Shown here: positions 1 through 8,665 of the stretch, in pieces | Layout of the letters: every line of letters begins with the position of its first letter | Position numbering within the stretch: position 1 is the first letter of the stretch | Assembly: GCA_963806045.1 (NCBI GenBank) | Contig: CAWDWP010000018.1 | Location: 1-64,000 of the forward strand | Source: DATCHW01 sp963806045 | GTDB lineage: Bacteria > Bacteroidota > Ignavibacteria > Tepidaquicellales > Tepidaquicellaceae | DNA length: 64,000 nucleotides | Direction: 5' to 3' | The notes under the pieces: generated by a model | Seen by the model: only the letters and a program-made list of their open reading frames with translations | What the model was told of the DNA's origin: nothing | Database searches by the model: none | Position numbers and translations under genes: made by a program

Positions 1-987
1 AAGGCAGAAATTACTTTTATGTGTTCTCCTATTAATAAATCAGTTGCTGAAAAAATTCCATACATTAATCATATTATTAATTGTGATGTCCATTCTTTTT
101 TTAATCCATTAATTTTTTTTCGATTTATTCGTGAAATCCGGAAAGAAACATATGACGTTCTTATAGATGCAGGACAGTGGGAAAGAATTAATTCAATAAT
201 AGCTGCTTTTACTAAAAATAATTACTCTATTGGATTTAAAACTTCAAAGCAATTTAAGCATTTTCTAAACAACAAGGTTGTTTATCATTTAAGAAACAGG
301 CATGAATTAGAAAGTTTCCTTGATTTGTTGATCCCTCTCGGGATTATAATCGGAGATGAGGATAAAAAACTTGAATATTTTTTAACTCAAAAAAACAAAG
401 AATTTGCTGAGAAATTTTGGGTCGATAATAATTTAATTGGTAAGACTGTGATTTGTCTTCACCCGGGATGCGGAGAGAATGGAAAACCTCGCGAATGGTC
501 AAATGAAAATTATATTGCTCTGGGCAAACGATTATTAAAATATGATAGCACTATAAAATTAATGATTACCGGTTCATATATGGACGTTGAAAGGAGTAAA
601 GAGATTGAAGAGGGAATTAATATTGGGGGAATCGAAAAAGGAGTCATTAATATTACGGGCCTATATTCGCTCGACGATGTGGTAGCACTGATTGAAAAGT
701 GTGAACTTATAGTCTGCAGTAATACAGGTATGCTTCATATTGCGGGGTGTGTCGGAACTAAAACAATGGGACTACACGGACCAACTAATCCGGCTAAATG
801 GGGTTCTTACAGTAAGAAAGCAGTACTTATTCAAAGTGACAAGTTTTGCAGTCCATGTCTTTATATAGGACATGATTATGGTTGTCAAAGACCGGATTGC
901 ATGAAATATATTACGGTAGATGATGTTTTTATATACATAAGGAAAGCTCTCACACCTGAATTATTTCAGATCGAACTGAATATGTGA
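1..987 (+). CDS. Glycosyltransferase family 9 (heptosyltransferase-like), 5' end outside window
   Basis: The frame is open from base 1, and the first ATG (base 19) lies inside the fold, so the gene begins upstream; 328 residues are visible. GT9 enzymes transfer sugars from nucleotide donors onto lipopolysaccharide core or similar acceptors at the cytoplasmic face. Visible motifs are the donor-domain entry LHPGCGENGKPREW, the SNTGMLHIAG segment that matches the family DTGPMHLAAALG motif, and GLHGPTNPAKWG. The missing N-terminus would hold the usual ILIIKLGAIGD-type start. The C-terminal cysteine cluster (CSPC, GCQRPDC) resembles that in other GT9 proteins. The donor and acceptor cannot be told from this sequence. 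Confidence 0.85.
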   Translation, partial: KAEITFMCSPINKSVAEKIPYINHIINCDVHSFFNPLIFFRFIREIRKETYDVLIDAGQWERINSIIAAFTKNNYSIGFKTSKQFKHFLNNKVVYHLRNRHELESFLDLLIPLGIIIGDEDKKLEYFLTQKNKEFAEKFWVDNNLIGKTVICLHPGCGENGKPREWSNENYIALGKRLLKYDSTIKLMITGSYMDVERSKEIEEGINIGGIEKGVINITGLYSLDDVVALIEKCELIVCSNTGMLHIAGCVGTKTMGLHGPTNPAKWGSYSKKAVLIQSDKFCSPCLYIGHDYGCQRPDCMKYITVDDVFIYIRKALTPELFQIELNM

Positions 988-1058
988 CTTTTTTTATACT
1001 TTAATTTCAAAATATTTTATATAATTTATTAATAAAATCATACCTTAATTATTAAAAT

Positions 1059-1412
1059 ATGAGTACCACAGAATTAAAAAAACCACGAAAAGTCAGAGGA
1101 AAAATTGAGATTGATATTCAAAAATGCAAGGGGTGTGAACTTTGCACCGTGGCTTGTAAAGAAGATTCAATTAAGCTTTCAAAAGAGATAAATAACCTTG
1201 GTTACAGATATGCGGTTTTCGTCAATTCTGATAACTGCACTGGTTGCGAAAATTGTGCTTTAATTTGTCCTGATGGTGTTATAAAAGTCTATAGAAATTC
1301 AGGAAAAAAGAAAGTTCAGATTGCAACAATTTCTAATGTAAACGCAAATTTAATGGTTAATGTTGAAGAAAATCCGTCTATAGATGATTTAAGAAATATG
1401 GATTATATTTAA
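1059..1412 (+). CDS. korD: 2x[4Fe-4S] ferredoxin, delta subunit of 2-oxoacid:ferredoxin oxidoreductase
   Basis: A 117-residue protein with two CxxCxxCxxxC clusters, at C23/C26/C29/C33 and C60/C63/C66/C70, the bacterial 2[4Fe-4S] ferredoxin pattern. It lies just upstream of the alpha, beta and gamma subunit genes of a 2-oxoacid:ferredoxin oxidoreductase on the same strand, so it is read as the electron-carrying subunit of the four-subunit (Kor/Oor/Vor) enzyme. Each cluster is followed by the expected D-[SG]-[IV]-[IK] segment. The C-terminal 40 residues have no recognised motif. The symbol is by context; a stand-alone ferredoxin is the alternative. Confidence 0.82.
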   Translation: MSTTELKKPRKVRGKIEIDIQKCKGCELCTVACKEDSIKLSKEINNLGYRYAVFVNSDNCTGCENCALICPDGVIKVYRNSGKKKVQIATISNVNANLMVNVEENPSIDDLRNMDYI

Positions 1413-1457
1413 ATTTTAAAGTTATTTAAACTTTTAATTATTTACATCAGGAACCTT

Positions 1458-2525
1458 ATGGAAGAAAAAGATATCAGACTAATGAAAGGCAACGAAGCTA
1501 TGGCAGAAGCAGCGATACAGGCACAAAGCGATGCATACTTTGGCTATCCTATTACACCGCAGTCGGAAGTACTCGAATACCTCGCTCGGGAGATGCCGCA
1601 AAGATACGGAACAGTACTTCAGGCAGAAAGCGAAGTATCGGCAATAAACATGGTGTACGGAGCAGCCGCAGCAGGGGCAAGAGTTTGGACATCATCATCA
1701 TCACCCGGAATAAGCTTAATGCAGGAAGGCATATCATACATAGCCTCAGCACAGCTGCCCTGTTTAATTGTCAATGTCAACAGAGGCGGACCGGGACTTG
1801 GAACAATTCAGCCGTCACAGGGAGACTATTTTCAGGCAACAAAGGGAGGCGGACACGGAGACTATCACCTGATAGTATTAGCCCCTGCCTCGGTACAGGA
1901 GATGGCAGACTTTGTATTTTTGGGATTTGAACTTGCAGACAAATACAGAAATCCCGTAATGATGCTTTCCGACGGAGCAATCGGACAGATGATGGAAAAA
2001 GTAGTATTCACAAAAGGCAGAACAGTAAAAAAAGTGGATAAACCCTGGGCAACCGTAGGCAAGACAGCTGACAGAAGCAGGAACATAATAACATCGCTGT
2101 TTATACAGCCTGAGAAGATGGAACAGGTAAACCTGAAACTAAATGAGAAATATGAGCAGATATGCAGGAACGAAGTCAGATTTGAAGAAATAGAGACAAA
2201 AGATGCAGAATATTTAATAGTTGCATACGGACTATCTGCAAGGATAAGCCATAAAGTAGTGATACTCGCAAGAGAAAAAGGAATAAAAGTAGGATTACTA
2301 AGACCGATAACATTATATCCATATCCATATAACAGGTTAAACGAACTCGCAGACCAGTTAAAAGGAATTCTGACAGTAGAACTAAATGCAGGACAGATGA
2401 TAGAAGACGTAAGACTTGCAGTAAACGGTAAAGTACCGGTAGAACACTATGGCAGAATGGGCGGAATCATTCCTTCACCGGATGAAGTGGAAGAGAACCT
2501 TGAGAAATGTATAAAGAAATGGTAA
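1458..2525 (+). CDS. korA: 2-oxoacid:ferredoxin oxidoreductase, alpha subunit (KorA/VorB type)
   Basis: A 355-residue protein that begins with the family signature KGNEAMAEAAIQA and FGYPITPQSEV and contains the SSSPGISLMQEGISY and NVNRGGPGLGT segments of the pyrimidine-binding domain. The C-terminal domain has GLLRPITLYPYP and ends near the VEHYGRMGG motif. With the beta and gamma subunits it would oxidatively decarboxylate a 2-oxoacid to an acyl-CoA and reduce ferredoxin. The substrate may be 2-oxoglutarate or a branched-chain 2-oxoacid; ilvE downstream makes the latter plausible but does not prove it. Codon use is unlike nearby genes: ATA dominates for Ile, and A-ending codons are common throughout. 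Confidence 0.88.
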   Translation: MEEKDIRLMKGNEAMAEAAIQAQSDAYFGYPITPQSEVLEYLAREMPQRYGTVLQAESEVSAINMVYGAAAAGARVWTSSSSPGISLMQEGISYIASAQLPCLIVNVNRGGPGLGTIQPSQGDYFQATKGGGHGDYHLIVLAPASVQEMADFVFLGFELADKYRNPVMMLSDGAIGQMMEKVVFTKGRTVKKVDKPWATVGKTADRSRNIITSLFIQPEKMEQVNLKLNEKYEQICRNEVRFEEIETKDAEYLIVAYGLSARISHKVVILAREKGIKVGLLRPITLYPYPYNRLNELADQLKGILTVELNAGQMIEDVRLAVNGKVPVEHYGRMGGIIPSPDEVEENLEKCIKKW

Positions 2526-2685
2526 TATCAATGATTAATGAGTAATGATTAATGAATAATGGAAAGAGACAATGTATATTGAGGAATACAGAAATTTTAA
2601 AATATTTATGCTTTGATACTTTAATACTAAAAATAAAAACATTTTAACGTTTGAACGTTTAAACTTTTTAACTTAAAAATTATTT
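2526..2685. repeat. AT-rich spacer with short direct repeats between korA and korB
   Basis: The spacer of 160 bases holds a repeated unit resembling AATGATTAATGA (twice within 2530-2561, with a degenerate third copy) and two copies of AACGTTT (2646-2652 and 2654-2660), giving a short palindromic stretch before korB. Such a long spacer is unusual inside a kor operon, where genes normally abut. No open reading frame or strong hairpin with a T tract was seen. It could be a remnant insertion or a regulatory spacer. Confidence 0.45.
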
Positions 2686-3568
2686 ATGAGTAATAAGGAA
2701 ACAAATAACATACTCGGCTCGGATGTAAAGACAGACGATGAAGTAATATTATCGGAATGTGAAAAAGAAACAGACCAGGAAGACTGGATAAAGGTATACG
2801 AAAGACCATACACGCTCACAGAGACAAGATTCCATTACTGCCCGGGCTGCGGACACAGCACAGTGCATAAGATACTTGCCGAAGTGATACAGGAGATGGG
2901 AATACAGGATAAGGTAATAGGTGTAGCGCCAGTGGGATGTGCTGTATTTGCATATGACTATCTTGATTTTGATATGCAGGAAGCGGCACACGGAAGAGCC
3001 TGTGCAGCAGCAACAGGAGTAAAGAGAGTATTACCGGATAAATATGTCTTCACATACCAGGGAGACGGAGACTTGGCTGCAATAGGAACGGCAGAAACGA
3101 TACATGCAATAAACAGGGGAGAAAACATTCTGATTATCTTCATTAACAATGCAGTCTATGGAATGACAAGCGGACAGATGGCACCGACAACACTGCCCAA
3201 TATGAAGACAACCACCTCGCCATACGGAAGAGATGTAACAAAAGTAGGATATCCTATGAAGATAGTCAGAACTTATATCTAATCTTCCGGGAGCATTTTA
3301 TGTAACCAGGCAATCAGTTCACACAGCGGGAAACGTAAGAAAAGCAAAGAAAGCAATAATGAACGGGTTCAAATACCAGAAACTTGGCAAAGGGACAAGT
3401 TTTGTAGAAGTAATATCAAATTGTCCTTCGAACTGGAAGATGACACCGCTTCAGACAAATGACTTCATAACAGATGAGATGATAAAATACTTTCCGCTTG
3501 GAGATGTAAAACTACCTTCCAGGGAAGACTTAAAAGGACTTGAGTCAAAAGAAGTGGAGGTTGTATAA
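2686..3568 (+). pseudogene. korB: 2-oxoacid:ferredoxin oxidoreductase, beta (TPP) subunit, interrupted by a one-base frameshift
   Basis: The first part (2686-3282) encodes the TPP-binding core: YCPGCGHSTVHK, the GDGDLAAIG metal/diphosphate motif and NAVYGMTSGQMAPTT. It then goes out of frame near 3264-3266 and reaches a stop at 3280-3282. In the +1 frame the family sequence resumes at once as SELISNLPGAFYVTRQSVHTA and continues to the stop at 3566-3568 (FPLGDVKLP near the end). Removing one base in the ATAGTCAG context restores a full-length subunit of about 293 residues. With an intact korA and korC around it, a sequencing or assembly error seems more likely than a dead gene. A genuine mutation or programmed shift cannot be excluded. 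Confidence 0.85.
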
Positions 3569-3635
3569 ACAATATGTCAAAAGCAAACGTAACAGATATG
3601 AAAAAGGAATAAAGGAACACAAAACAGGAAAAGGA

Positions 3636-4190
3636 ATGCTGGAAGAGATAATAATAGCAGGATTTGGGGGACAGGGAGTTCTGAGTATGGGACAGACACT
3701 TGGATATGCAGCTATGGTAGAGGGTAAGGAAGTGACCTGGATGCCATCATACGGACCGGAGATGAGGGGTGGAACAGCTAATTGCATAACAATAGTATCT
3801 GATGATACAATCAGTTCACCTATAATCTCGAGATTTGATACTGCAATTATCTTAAACCAGCCGTCGATGGAGAAATTTGACGCCAAGGTGAAGCCGGGCG
3901 GGATAATGATATATGAATCAACGAATATATTGCATGCATCAGAGAGAACAGATATAGAGATATATCCTATTCCTGCAGCAGATGAAGCGAATAAGATGAA
4001 TAATGCTAAGGTTGCAAATATGATACTTCTCGGAGCTTTTCTGGAAAGGAAGCCGATAGTGAGTTTTGATTCCATAATCGAGGCACTGAAGAAAGTATTA
4101 CCAGAGAGATATCATCATCTTCTGAAGCTCAACCGTGAAGCCCTCGAAGCAGGACAAAGACTGATGAGGGAACAAATAACAAAACAATAG
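3636..4190 (+). CDS. korC: 2-oxoacid:ferredoxin oxidoreductase, gamma subunit
   Basis: A protein of 184 residues from the ATG at 3636, where the text MLEEIIIAGFGGQGVL begins exactly as the family does. An in-frame ATG at 3540 would add 32 lysine-rich residues overlapping the end of korB and is not favoured. Family motifs are GFGGQGVLSMGQ, SYGPEMRGGTANC and the C-terminal helix with PERYHHLLKLN. The gamma domain packs on the alpha subunit and takes part in CoA handling. It shares the A-rich codon style of korA and korB. The stop is followed after 32 bases by ilvE. Confidence 0.87.
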   Translation: MLEEIIIAGFGGQGVLSMGQTLGYAAMVEGKEVTWMPSYGPEMRGGTANCITIVSDDTISSPIISRFDTAIILNQPSMEKFDAKVKPGGIMIYESTNILHASERTDIEIYPIPAADEANKMNNAKVANMILLGAFLERKPIVSFDSIIEALKKVLPERYHHLLKLNREALEAGQRLMREQITKQ

Positions 4191-4222
4191 TAGTTTTAAT
4201 AAAAATATAAGGAATAACCTAA

Positions 4223-5296
4223 ATGGAAAATATAATAGAACAAAAAACCAGCAGAATAGGAATTGAAAACGTAGATTGGAATAATTTAAGATTTGGTGTT
4301 TATTTTTCTGATCATATGTTTGTTTCAGATTACGAAAATGGTAAATGGAATAAAGGTAATATTTTACCTTATTCAAACCTTGGAGTAGAACCTGCCAACT
4401 GCACATTACATTATGGTCAAACAATATTTGAAGGCTTAAAAGCATTTCCTTCTAAAAAAGGAGGAGTAAATATTTTCAGACCTGATATGAACGGAATCAG
4501 AATGATGAAATCTGCTGAATCTGTGTGTATTCCTCCTTATCCGGTTGAAGATTTTGTTGATGCTGTAAAAGAACTTGTAAGAATAGATAGTGATTGGATT
4601 CCTAAGAAACGAGGAGAATCCTTATATCTCAGACCATTTTCTTTTGGGACTGGAAACTTCTTAGGTGTTAGTGCATCTGATTCTTACAAATTTGTAATTA
4701 TTACATCACCGGTAGCTTCATATTATGCAGAGGGTTTGAATCCGGTTAAAATTATTGTGGAGACCGAACGAGTAAGAGCAGTTCAAGGTGGACTTGGATC
4801 AGCAAAAACCGCTGCAAACTATGCGGCTTCATTATTAGCCGGACAAAAAGCTCATAAGAAAGGATTTTCCCAGGTGTTATGGCTTGACGGGGTTCACAGA
4901 AAGTATATCGATGAAGTTGGAGCAATGAATATTGTGTTTGTTATAAATAATGAAATTGTTACTCCGTCCCTTGACAAGGGAAATATTTTAGCGGGAGTTA
5001 CTCGTAATACTGTAATTACTTTAGCAAAAGACTGGAAAATGAAAGTTTCCGAGAGGGAAATTTCTATTGATGAAGTTGTTGAAGCACATAAAAATGGTTC
5101 TCTTAAAGAAGTATTCGGAACCGGAACCGCTGCGGTAATTTCACCGGTTGGAATGCTTGACTATAAAGGAAAAGAAATGATTATTAATGATATGAAAATT
5201 GGTAGTATAGCACAAAGAATGTATGACACTATAACCGGGATTCAATATGGTGAGATAGAAGATAAACACCACTGGAATGTAAATATTAATGTTTGA
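4223..5296 (+). CDS. ilvE: Branched-chain amino acid aminotransferase
   Basis: A 357-residue fold-type IV PLP enzyme that interconverts Leu/Ile/Val and their 2-oxoacids using glutamate. The length and motifs fit the larger BCAT class (group II): YGQTIFEGLKAF, the LYLRPF segment, the PLP lysine K195 in GSAKTAANYAAS, and QVLWLDGVHRKYIDEVGAMN. The GTGTAAVISPVG stretch binds the cofactor phosphate. It lies directly downstream of the 2-oxoacid oxidoreductase, so transamination and ferredoxin-linked oxidation of branched-chain acids could be coupled. Codon use returns to the T-rich style of the rest of the window. Confidence 0.92.
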   Translation: MENIIEQKTSRIGIENVDWNNLRFGVYFSDHMFVSDYENGKWNKGNILPYSNLGVEPANCTLHYGQTIFEGLKAFPSKKGGVNIFRPDMNGIRMMKSAESVCIPPYPVEDFVDAVKELVRIDSDWIPKKRGESLYLRPFSFGTGNFLGVSASDSYKFVIITSPVASYYAEGLNPVKIIVETERVRAVQGGLGSAKTAANYAASLLAGQKAHKKGFSQVLWLDGVHRKYIDEVGAMNIVFVINNEIVTPSLDKGNILAGVTRNTVITLAKDWKMKVSEREISIDEVVEAHKNGSLKEVFGTGTAAVISPVGMLDYKGKEMIINDMKIGSIAQRMYDTITGIQYGEIEDKHHWNVNINV

Positions 5297-5373
5297 CTAA
5301 TTTACTTTAATTAAATTAACTAATTGCTTTATTCTATTATCCATTACGAGTATAAGATGATGCAATTTCTACA

Positions 5374-6186
5374 ATGATGAAAGTAAAAAATTCTTTATTT
5401 TCGGTACTTCTATGTTTTATTTTATTGTTATCCTCTTGTTCCAAGTCTAAAAATGAAAGTGAGAGTTCAAAGCTTACCGATAATCTTAATGCAAACATTG
5501 TTAAAAAAATGGAATTATCGTTTCTCACCACAGATGACATTAATATTAAAGGTGACTATTATTACAGCAGTAATTCAAAAGATTTAAAAGAACCTTTAAT
5601 TATATTAATCCATCAGTTTCGCTCTGACAGGAAACAATGGAATAAAACATTAATAGATTCATTGATTACTAATGGCTATAAAGTTTTAGCATACGATATC
5701 AGAAATCATGGTGAATCAGGAAAATCAAATGTCAGGATAGAAGATATAATGACAAATAGGAAATTAGCCCCAAAGGATTTGGAAGCAGTATTTAAATGGG
5801 CCAAAATTCAAAATTCTATTGATTCAACAAAAATTGGGTTAGTTGGAACATCTATCGGTGCCTCATTAGCGTTATATGCAAGATATTTTTTAAATGCGAA
5901 ATCAATAATCGGTATTTCAGGAGGCAGAAGAACTTTTGAAGGTTTAACCGGGATGAATGATAGGAGTATGTCAATGATTGCCATACAAAGAATAAATTCA
6001 GTTTTTTTTATTTGTGGTTTGAAAGACAATGATTGTTTGAAAGACGAAGAATATATTATGAACAATTATATTATGAAACCGATGCAACTTAAAGTATATG
6101 AGTCGGATAAACATGGAAAAGATTTAATCGAACAATATCCTGAAATTAATAGTTTGATTTTAGAATGGTTCAGGAATAATTTATAA
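5374..6186 (+). CDS. Alpha/beta hydrolase lipoprotein
   Basis: A 270-residue exported protein. The N-terminus is a lipoprotein signal with a lipobox ending LLSSC (C22), so it is probably anchored to a membrane on the outer side. Its hydrolase core shows the oxyanion-region LIHQF, DIRNHGES, a nucleophile elbow GTSIG (S160), a likely acid in GLKDND (D218 or D220) and a late histidine in SDKHG (H247). The substrate is unknown; family members include esterases, peptidases and dienelactone-type hydrolases. Two adjacent ATG codons at 5374 and 5377 are possible starts. It looks monocistronic. Confidence 0.75.
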   Translation: MMKVKNSLFSVLLCFILLLSSCSKSKNESESSKLTDNLNANIVKKMELSFLTTDDINIKGDYYYSSNSKDLKEPLIILIHQFRSDRKQWNKTLIDSLITNGYKVLAYDIRNHGESGKSNVRIEDIMTNRKLAPKDLEAVFKWAKIQNSIDSTKIGLVGTSIGASLALYARYFLNAKSIIGISGGRRTFEGLTGMNDRSMSMIAIQRINSVFFICGLKDNDCLKDEEYIMNNYIMKPMQLKVYESDKHGKDLIEQYPEINSLILEWFRNNL

Positions 6187-6208
6187 TAATGAAAGGAAGA
6201 TATTTAAA

Positions 6209-6346
6209 CTGGATTCAATAATTTGGGTTTTAATAATTTTAGTTTCAGTAATAATTCTTATTCTGACGTTACTTACTTCAGTAAATTCTCTTCATAAAAA
6301 ATTTATTCAGAAAACTATTGAAAAGAAAGAGCGATCTGAGGATTAA
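6209..6346 (+). CDS. Possible 45-residue single-span membrane protein with non-ATG start
   Basis: From a CTG at 6209 an open frame encodes DSIIWVLIILVSVIILILTL followed by a basic tail ending KKERSED. An AAAGGAAG stretch lies at a suitable distance upstream. The composition is one hydrophobic span plus a charged tail, a common form for real small membrane proteins. Against it, there is no ATG, GTG or TTG start, and it overlaps the 3' end of the convergent kinase gene by 32 bases. Function unknown. Confidence 0.28.
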   Translation: MDSIIWVLIILVSVIILILTLLTSVNSLHKKFIQKTIEKKERSED

Positions 6347-6971
6347 TCGGTATCTCACTAAGTTTTTTCTGGAGCAAATTACACATATATTTTAGATCAT
6401 CATCAGAGTTTACAAAATCTAAATTGTCAGTTTCGATTGTCAGTGACCTTCCATAAGAATAGTCTTTAATCCAATCATCGTAACTATCATTAAGCCTTTT
6501 TAAGTAATCGATTTCTATTTCTTTTTCAAAATCTCTTCCTCTCATTTTTATCTGCTTCACAAGAGTAGATACGTCAGCTTTAAGGTAAACAAGGAGATCA
6601 GGAGGGGTTAAATAAGAGCACATTTCTTTAAAGAGATTTTTATAATTAAAATAATCTCTTTCTTCCATTCTTCCGAGTTCATAAAGATTTTTAGCGAATA
6701 TCTCTACATCTTCATAAATGCTTCTATCCTGAATAACAGATTTTTTTTGTTGTAAAATTTCTTTATGAACACGAAATCGATGAGAAAGAAAATAAACCTG
6801 CAGATTGAATGACCATCTGTTCATATCTGAATAAAAATCTTCCAGATACGGGTTGTCGCTAACGGATTCAAAAAAAGCGAGCCAATCAAATTTTTTGGAA
6901 ATTAGGCTTGTTAACGAAGATTTCCCTGAACCAATATTACCTGCTATGGATACAAAATATTTTCTTTCCAT
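6315..6971 (-). CDS. Deoxynucleoside kinase (dNK/dCK/dGK family)
   Basis: A 218-residue cytoplasmic kinase that phosphorylates deoxynucleosides for nucleotide salvage. The P-loop GNIGSGKS is at residues 11-18, the ERS/DRS motif occurs as QDRSIYED (residues 81-88), and the lid arginine region RGRDFEKEI lies in the C-terminal half. E35 in the FFES segment fits the catalytic base. It is the last gene of the ffh-rpsP-rimM-trmD-rplS group, starting about 10 bases after the rplS stop. The base specificity (dA/dG or dC/dT) is not clear from these motifs. Confidence 0.87.
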   Translation of the reverse strand: MERKYFVSIAGNIGSGKSSLTSLISKKFDWLAFFESVSDNPYLEDFYSDMNRWSFNLQVYFLSHRFRVHKEILQQKKSVIQDRSIYEDVEIFAKNLYELGRMEERDYFNYKNLFKEMCSYLTPPDLLVYLKADVSTLVKQIKMRGRDFEKEIEIDYLKRLNDSYDDWIKDYSYGRSLTIETDNLDFVNSDDDLKYMCNLLQKKLSEIPINPQIALSFQ

Positions 6972-6981
6972 AATTCAACCG

Positions 6982-7384
6982 TTACTCAGTTGCAATCTTT
7001 GATTGTGCTGGCAATATTTCAGCAGGGATTTTTTCCAGTTTCTTTTTTTCTTTAATTTTTGTTGCAGCTTTACCGGTTAATTTTCGAAGGTAGTATAATT
7101 TTGCTCTTCGGACGCTTCCTTCTTTCAGAACGTCAATTTTAGCAATTTTAGGCGAATGTAAAGGAAATATCCTTTCTACTCCGACTCCATTCGATATTTT
7201 TCTTACGCGGAAAGATTTACTGATTCCTTCACCTTTTATTCCCATAACAATTCCTTTGAATTGCTGAATTCTTTCTTTATCTCCTTCAATAACTTTTACC
7301 GATACAGAAATCGTATCTCCTGGGATGGAATTTGGGTAAATCTGTTTTCATTTGCGCTGCGGATACTAACTTTATTTTGTCCAT
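6982..7384 (-). pseudogene. rplS: 50S ribosomal protein L19, interrupted by a one-base frameshift
   Basis: The downstream 87 residues (7245-6982) carry the L19 core FRVRKISNGVGVERIFPLHSP and lysine-rich C-terminus. The N-terminal part is found upstream from the ATG at 7384 (preceded by AAAGGAGAT): MDKIKLVSAAQMKTDLPKFHP. That frame is lost near 7318-7323 (stop at 7288-7286), whereas the other frame resumes with GDTISVSVKVIEGDKERIQQ, as L19 should. One extra base in the coding context CCCAGGAGAT explains the break. L19 is needed for growth in most bacteria, so an error in the sequence or assembly is the likeliest cause. The corrected protein is about 133 residues. Confidence 0.88.
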
Positions 7385-7405
7385 TTTTTTATTATCTCCT
7401 TTAAT

Positions 7406-8113
7406 TTAAAACTTATTTTTCTGAAGATTATTATCATTCTTCAGCTTAGTTATTTTTTCAAATTTCTGTTTCGCTTTTTTGTCACGCCATTTTCTAATTT
7501 CCGCATGATTTCCTTTTAATAAAATTTCGGGGACTTTCATTCCGGAATAAGTCTCAGGTCTCGTATATTGAGGGTAATCGAAAACTGTTTCAACCTGAAA
7601 TGAATCTGTAATTGCTGACTCACCGTCTCCGAGAGCTCCCGGGATTAATCTTGAAACAGCATCAATGAAAACCAGTGAAGCAATATCCCCGCACGACAAT
7701 ACATAATTTCCAATCGATAACTCAATGTTCACATATTTATCAATCACTCTTTGGTCAATTCCCTTGTAATGACCGCAAATGAGAATATAATTTTTCTTTA
7801 GGGAAAACTCATTTAAAAGTTTTTGTTCAAGAGTTATTCCTTGAGGAGAAAAATTAATTATGTTATCATAAGTATTCTCAGAAAGTAATTTATCAAGGCA
7901 TCTGAAGAACGGTTCGGGTTTTAAAATCATACCTGATCCTCCTCCGTATGGTGAATCATCAATCTGCTTATAATTTCCTTCTGCATAATCTCTCAGATTA
8001 TGGACGAATATTTCAATCAGGTTTTTTCTTTTTGCTCTTTCGATTAAACCGTTTGTCAAAGAACTTTCGAGAATTCTGGGGTTTGCACTTACTATATCAA
8101 ATCGAATAGACAT
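7406..8113 (-). CDS. trmD: tRNA (guanine-37-N1)-methyltransferase
   Basis: A 235-residue SPOUT-class enzyme that methylates G37 next to the anticodon using S-adenosylmethionine, preventing frameshifting. Motifs include DDSPYGGGSGM, the knot segment ICGHYKGIDQR, SIGNYVLSCGD and the RLIPGALGDGES loop. The C-terminal HAEIRKWRDKKA fits the tRNA-binding helix. It starts immediately after the rimM stop (adjacent coordinates), the classic rimM-trmD-rplS order. Length is normal for the family. Confidence 0.95.
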   Translation of the reverse strand: MSIRFDIVSANPRILESSLTNGLIERAKRKNLIEIFVHNLRDYAEGNYKQIDDSPYGGGSGMILKPEPFFRCLDKLLSENTYDNIINFSPQGITLEQKLLNEFSLKKNYILICGHYKGIDQRVIDKYVNIELSIGNYVLSCGDIASLVFIDAVSRLIPGALGDGESAITDSFQVETVFDYPQYTRPETYSGMKVPEILLKGNHAEIRKWRDKKAKQKFEKITKLKNDNNLQKNKF

Positions 8114-8665
8114 TTAAATATCGATTAAACCCTCTATATTTTTAACATCGACTCTTTTTTCATCAATATCAATCTTAATTATAAATTCTTCCCGGACAGG
8201 AATAAACAATTCCTTCTCTGATTCAGTTTTCACTAATAATAAATCATCTCCTCCATAATTTTCAACTTTTGAAATATTCCCGATGTATTTATTTTCAGCG
8301 AATACCAAAGCATCGATTATTTCATGATAATAAAATCCATTTTTATCCAGGTTCACTTTTTCACTATCGTATATACTTACAAATTTGTTGACGAGCTCAG
8401 TAACATCATCAATAGTGTCAAAACTTTTAAACTTTATTTTATAAACATTATTGTGCGAAGAAAATTCCTCTATTTCAAAATTTTCGCAATTGTTATGTTT
8501 ATTAGTTAATAATTGTTTTTTTTCATCGTCAACCAAAAAAACCTTATTCCTGACCTTGAACCTTTCAGGAAAATCAGTCAAAGATAACATTTTCAAAGAA
8601 CCTTTAAGCCCTGTTGTCTTTGATAATTTTCCGATGAATATTAAATTCTTAAAATCAGGCAACAA
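8114..8665 (-). CDS. rimM: Ribosome maturation factor RimM
   Basis: A 183-residue protein that binds S19 and helps the 30S head mature. The N-terminal half (FIGKLSKTTGLKGSLKM) is the RimM beta-barrel and the C-terminal half (YYHEIIDALVFAE ... FIPVREEFI) is the PRC barrel, with IGNISKVENYGGDDLLLV as the domain core. The acidic end before the stop is typical. It overlaps or abuts khpA and trmD on the minus strand, which supports co-transcription with the rest of this translation operon. Confidence 0.9.
   Translation of the reverse strand: MLPDFKNLIFIGKLSKTTGLKGSLKMLSLTDFPERFKVRNKVFLVDDEKKQLLTNKHNNCENFEIEEFSSHNNVYKIKFKSFDTIDDVTELVNKFVSIYDSEKVNLDKNGFYYHEIIDALVFAENKYIGNISKVENYGGDDLLLVKTESEKELFIPVREEFIIKIDIDEKRVDVKNIEGLIDI

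Noticed and set aside
3545..4075. 176-residue frame on the minus strand opposite korC
   Set aside because: It mirrors the A-rich codon bias of korC; no domain, and korC is a strong family match.
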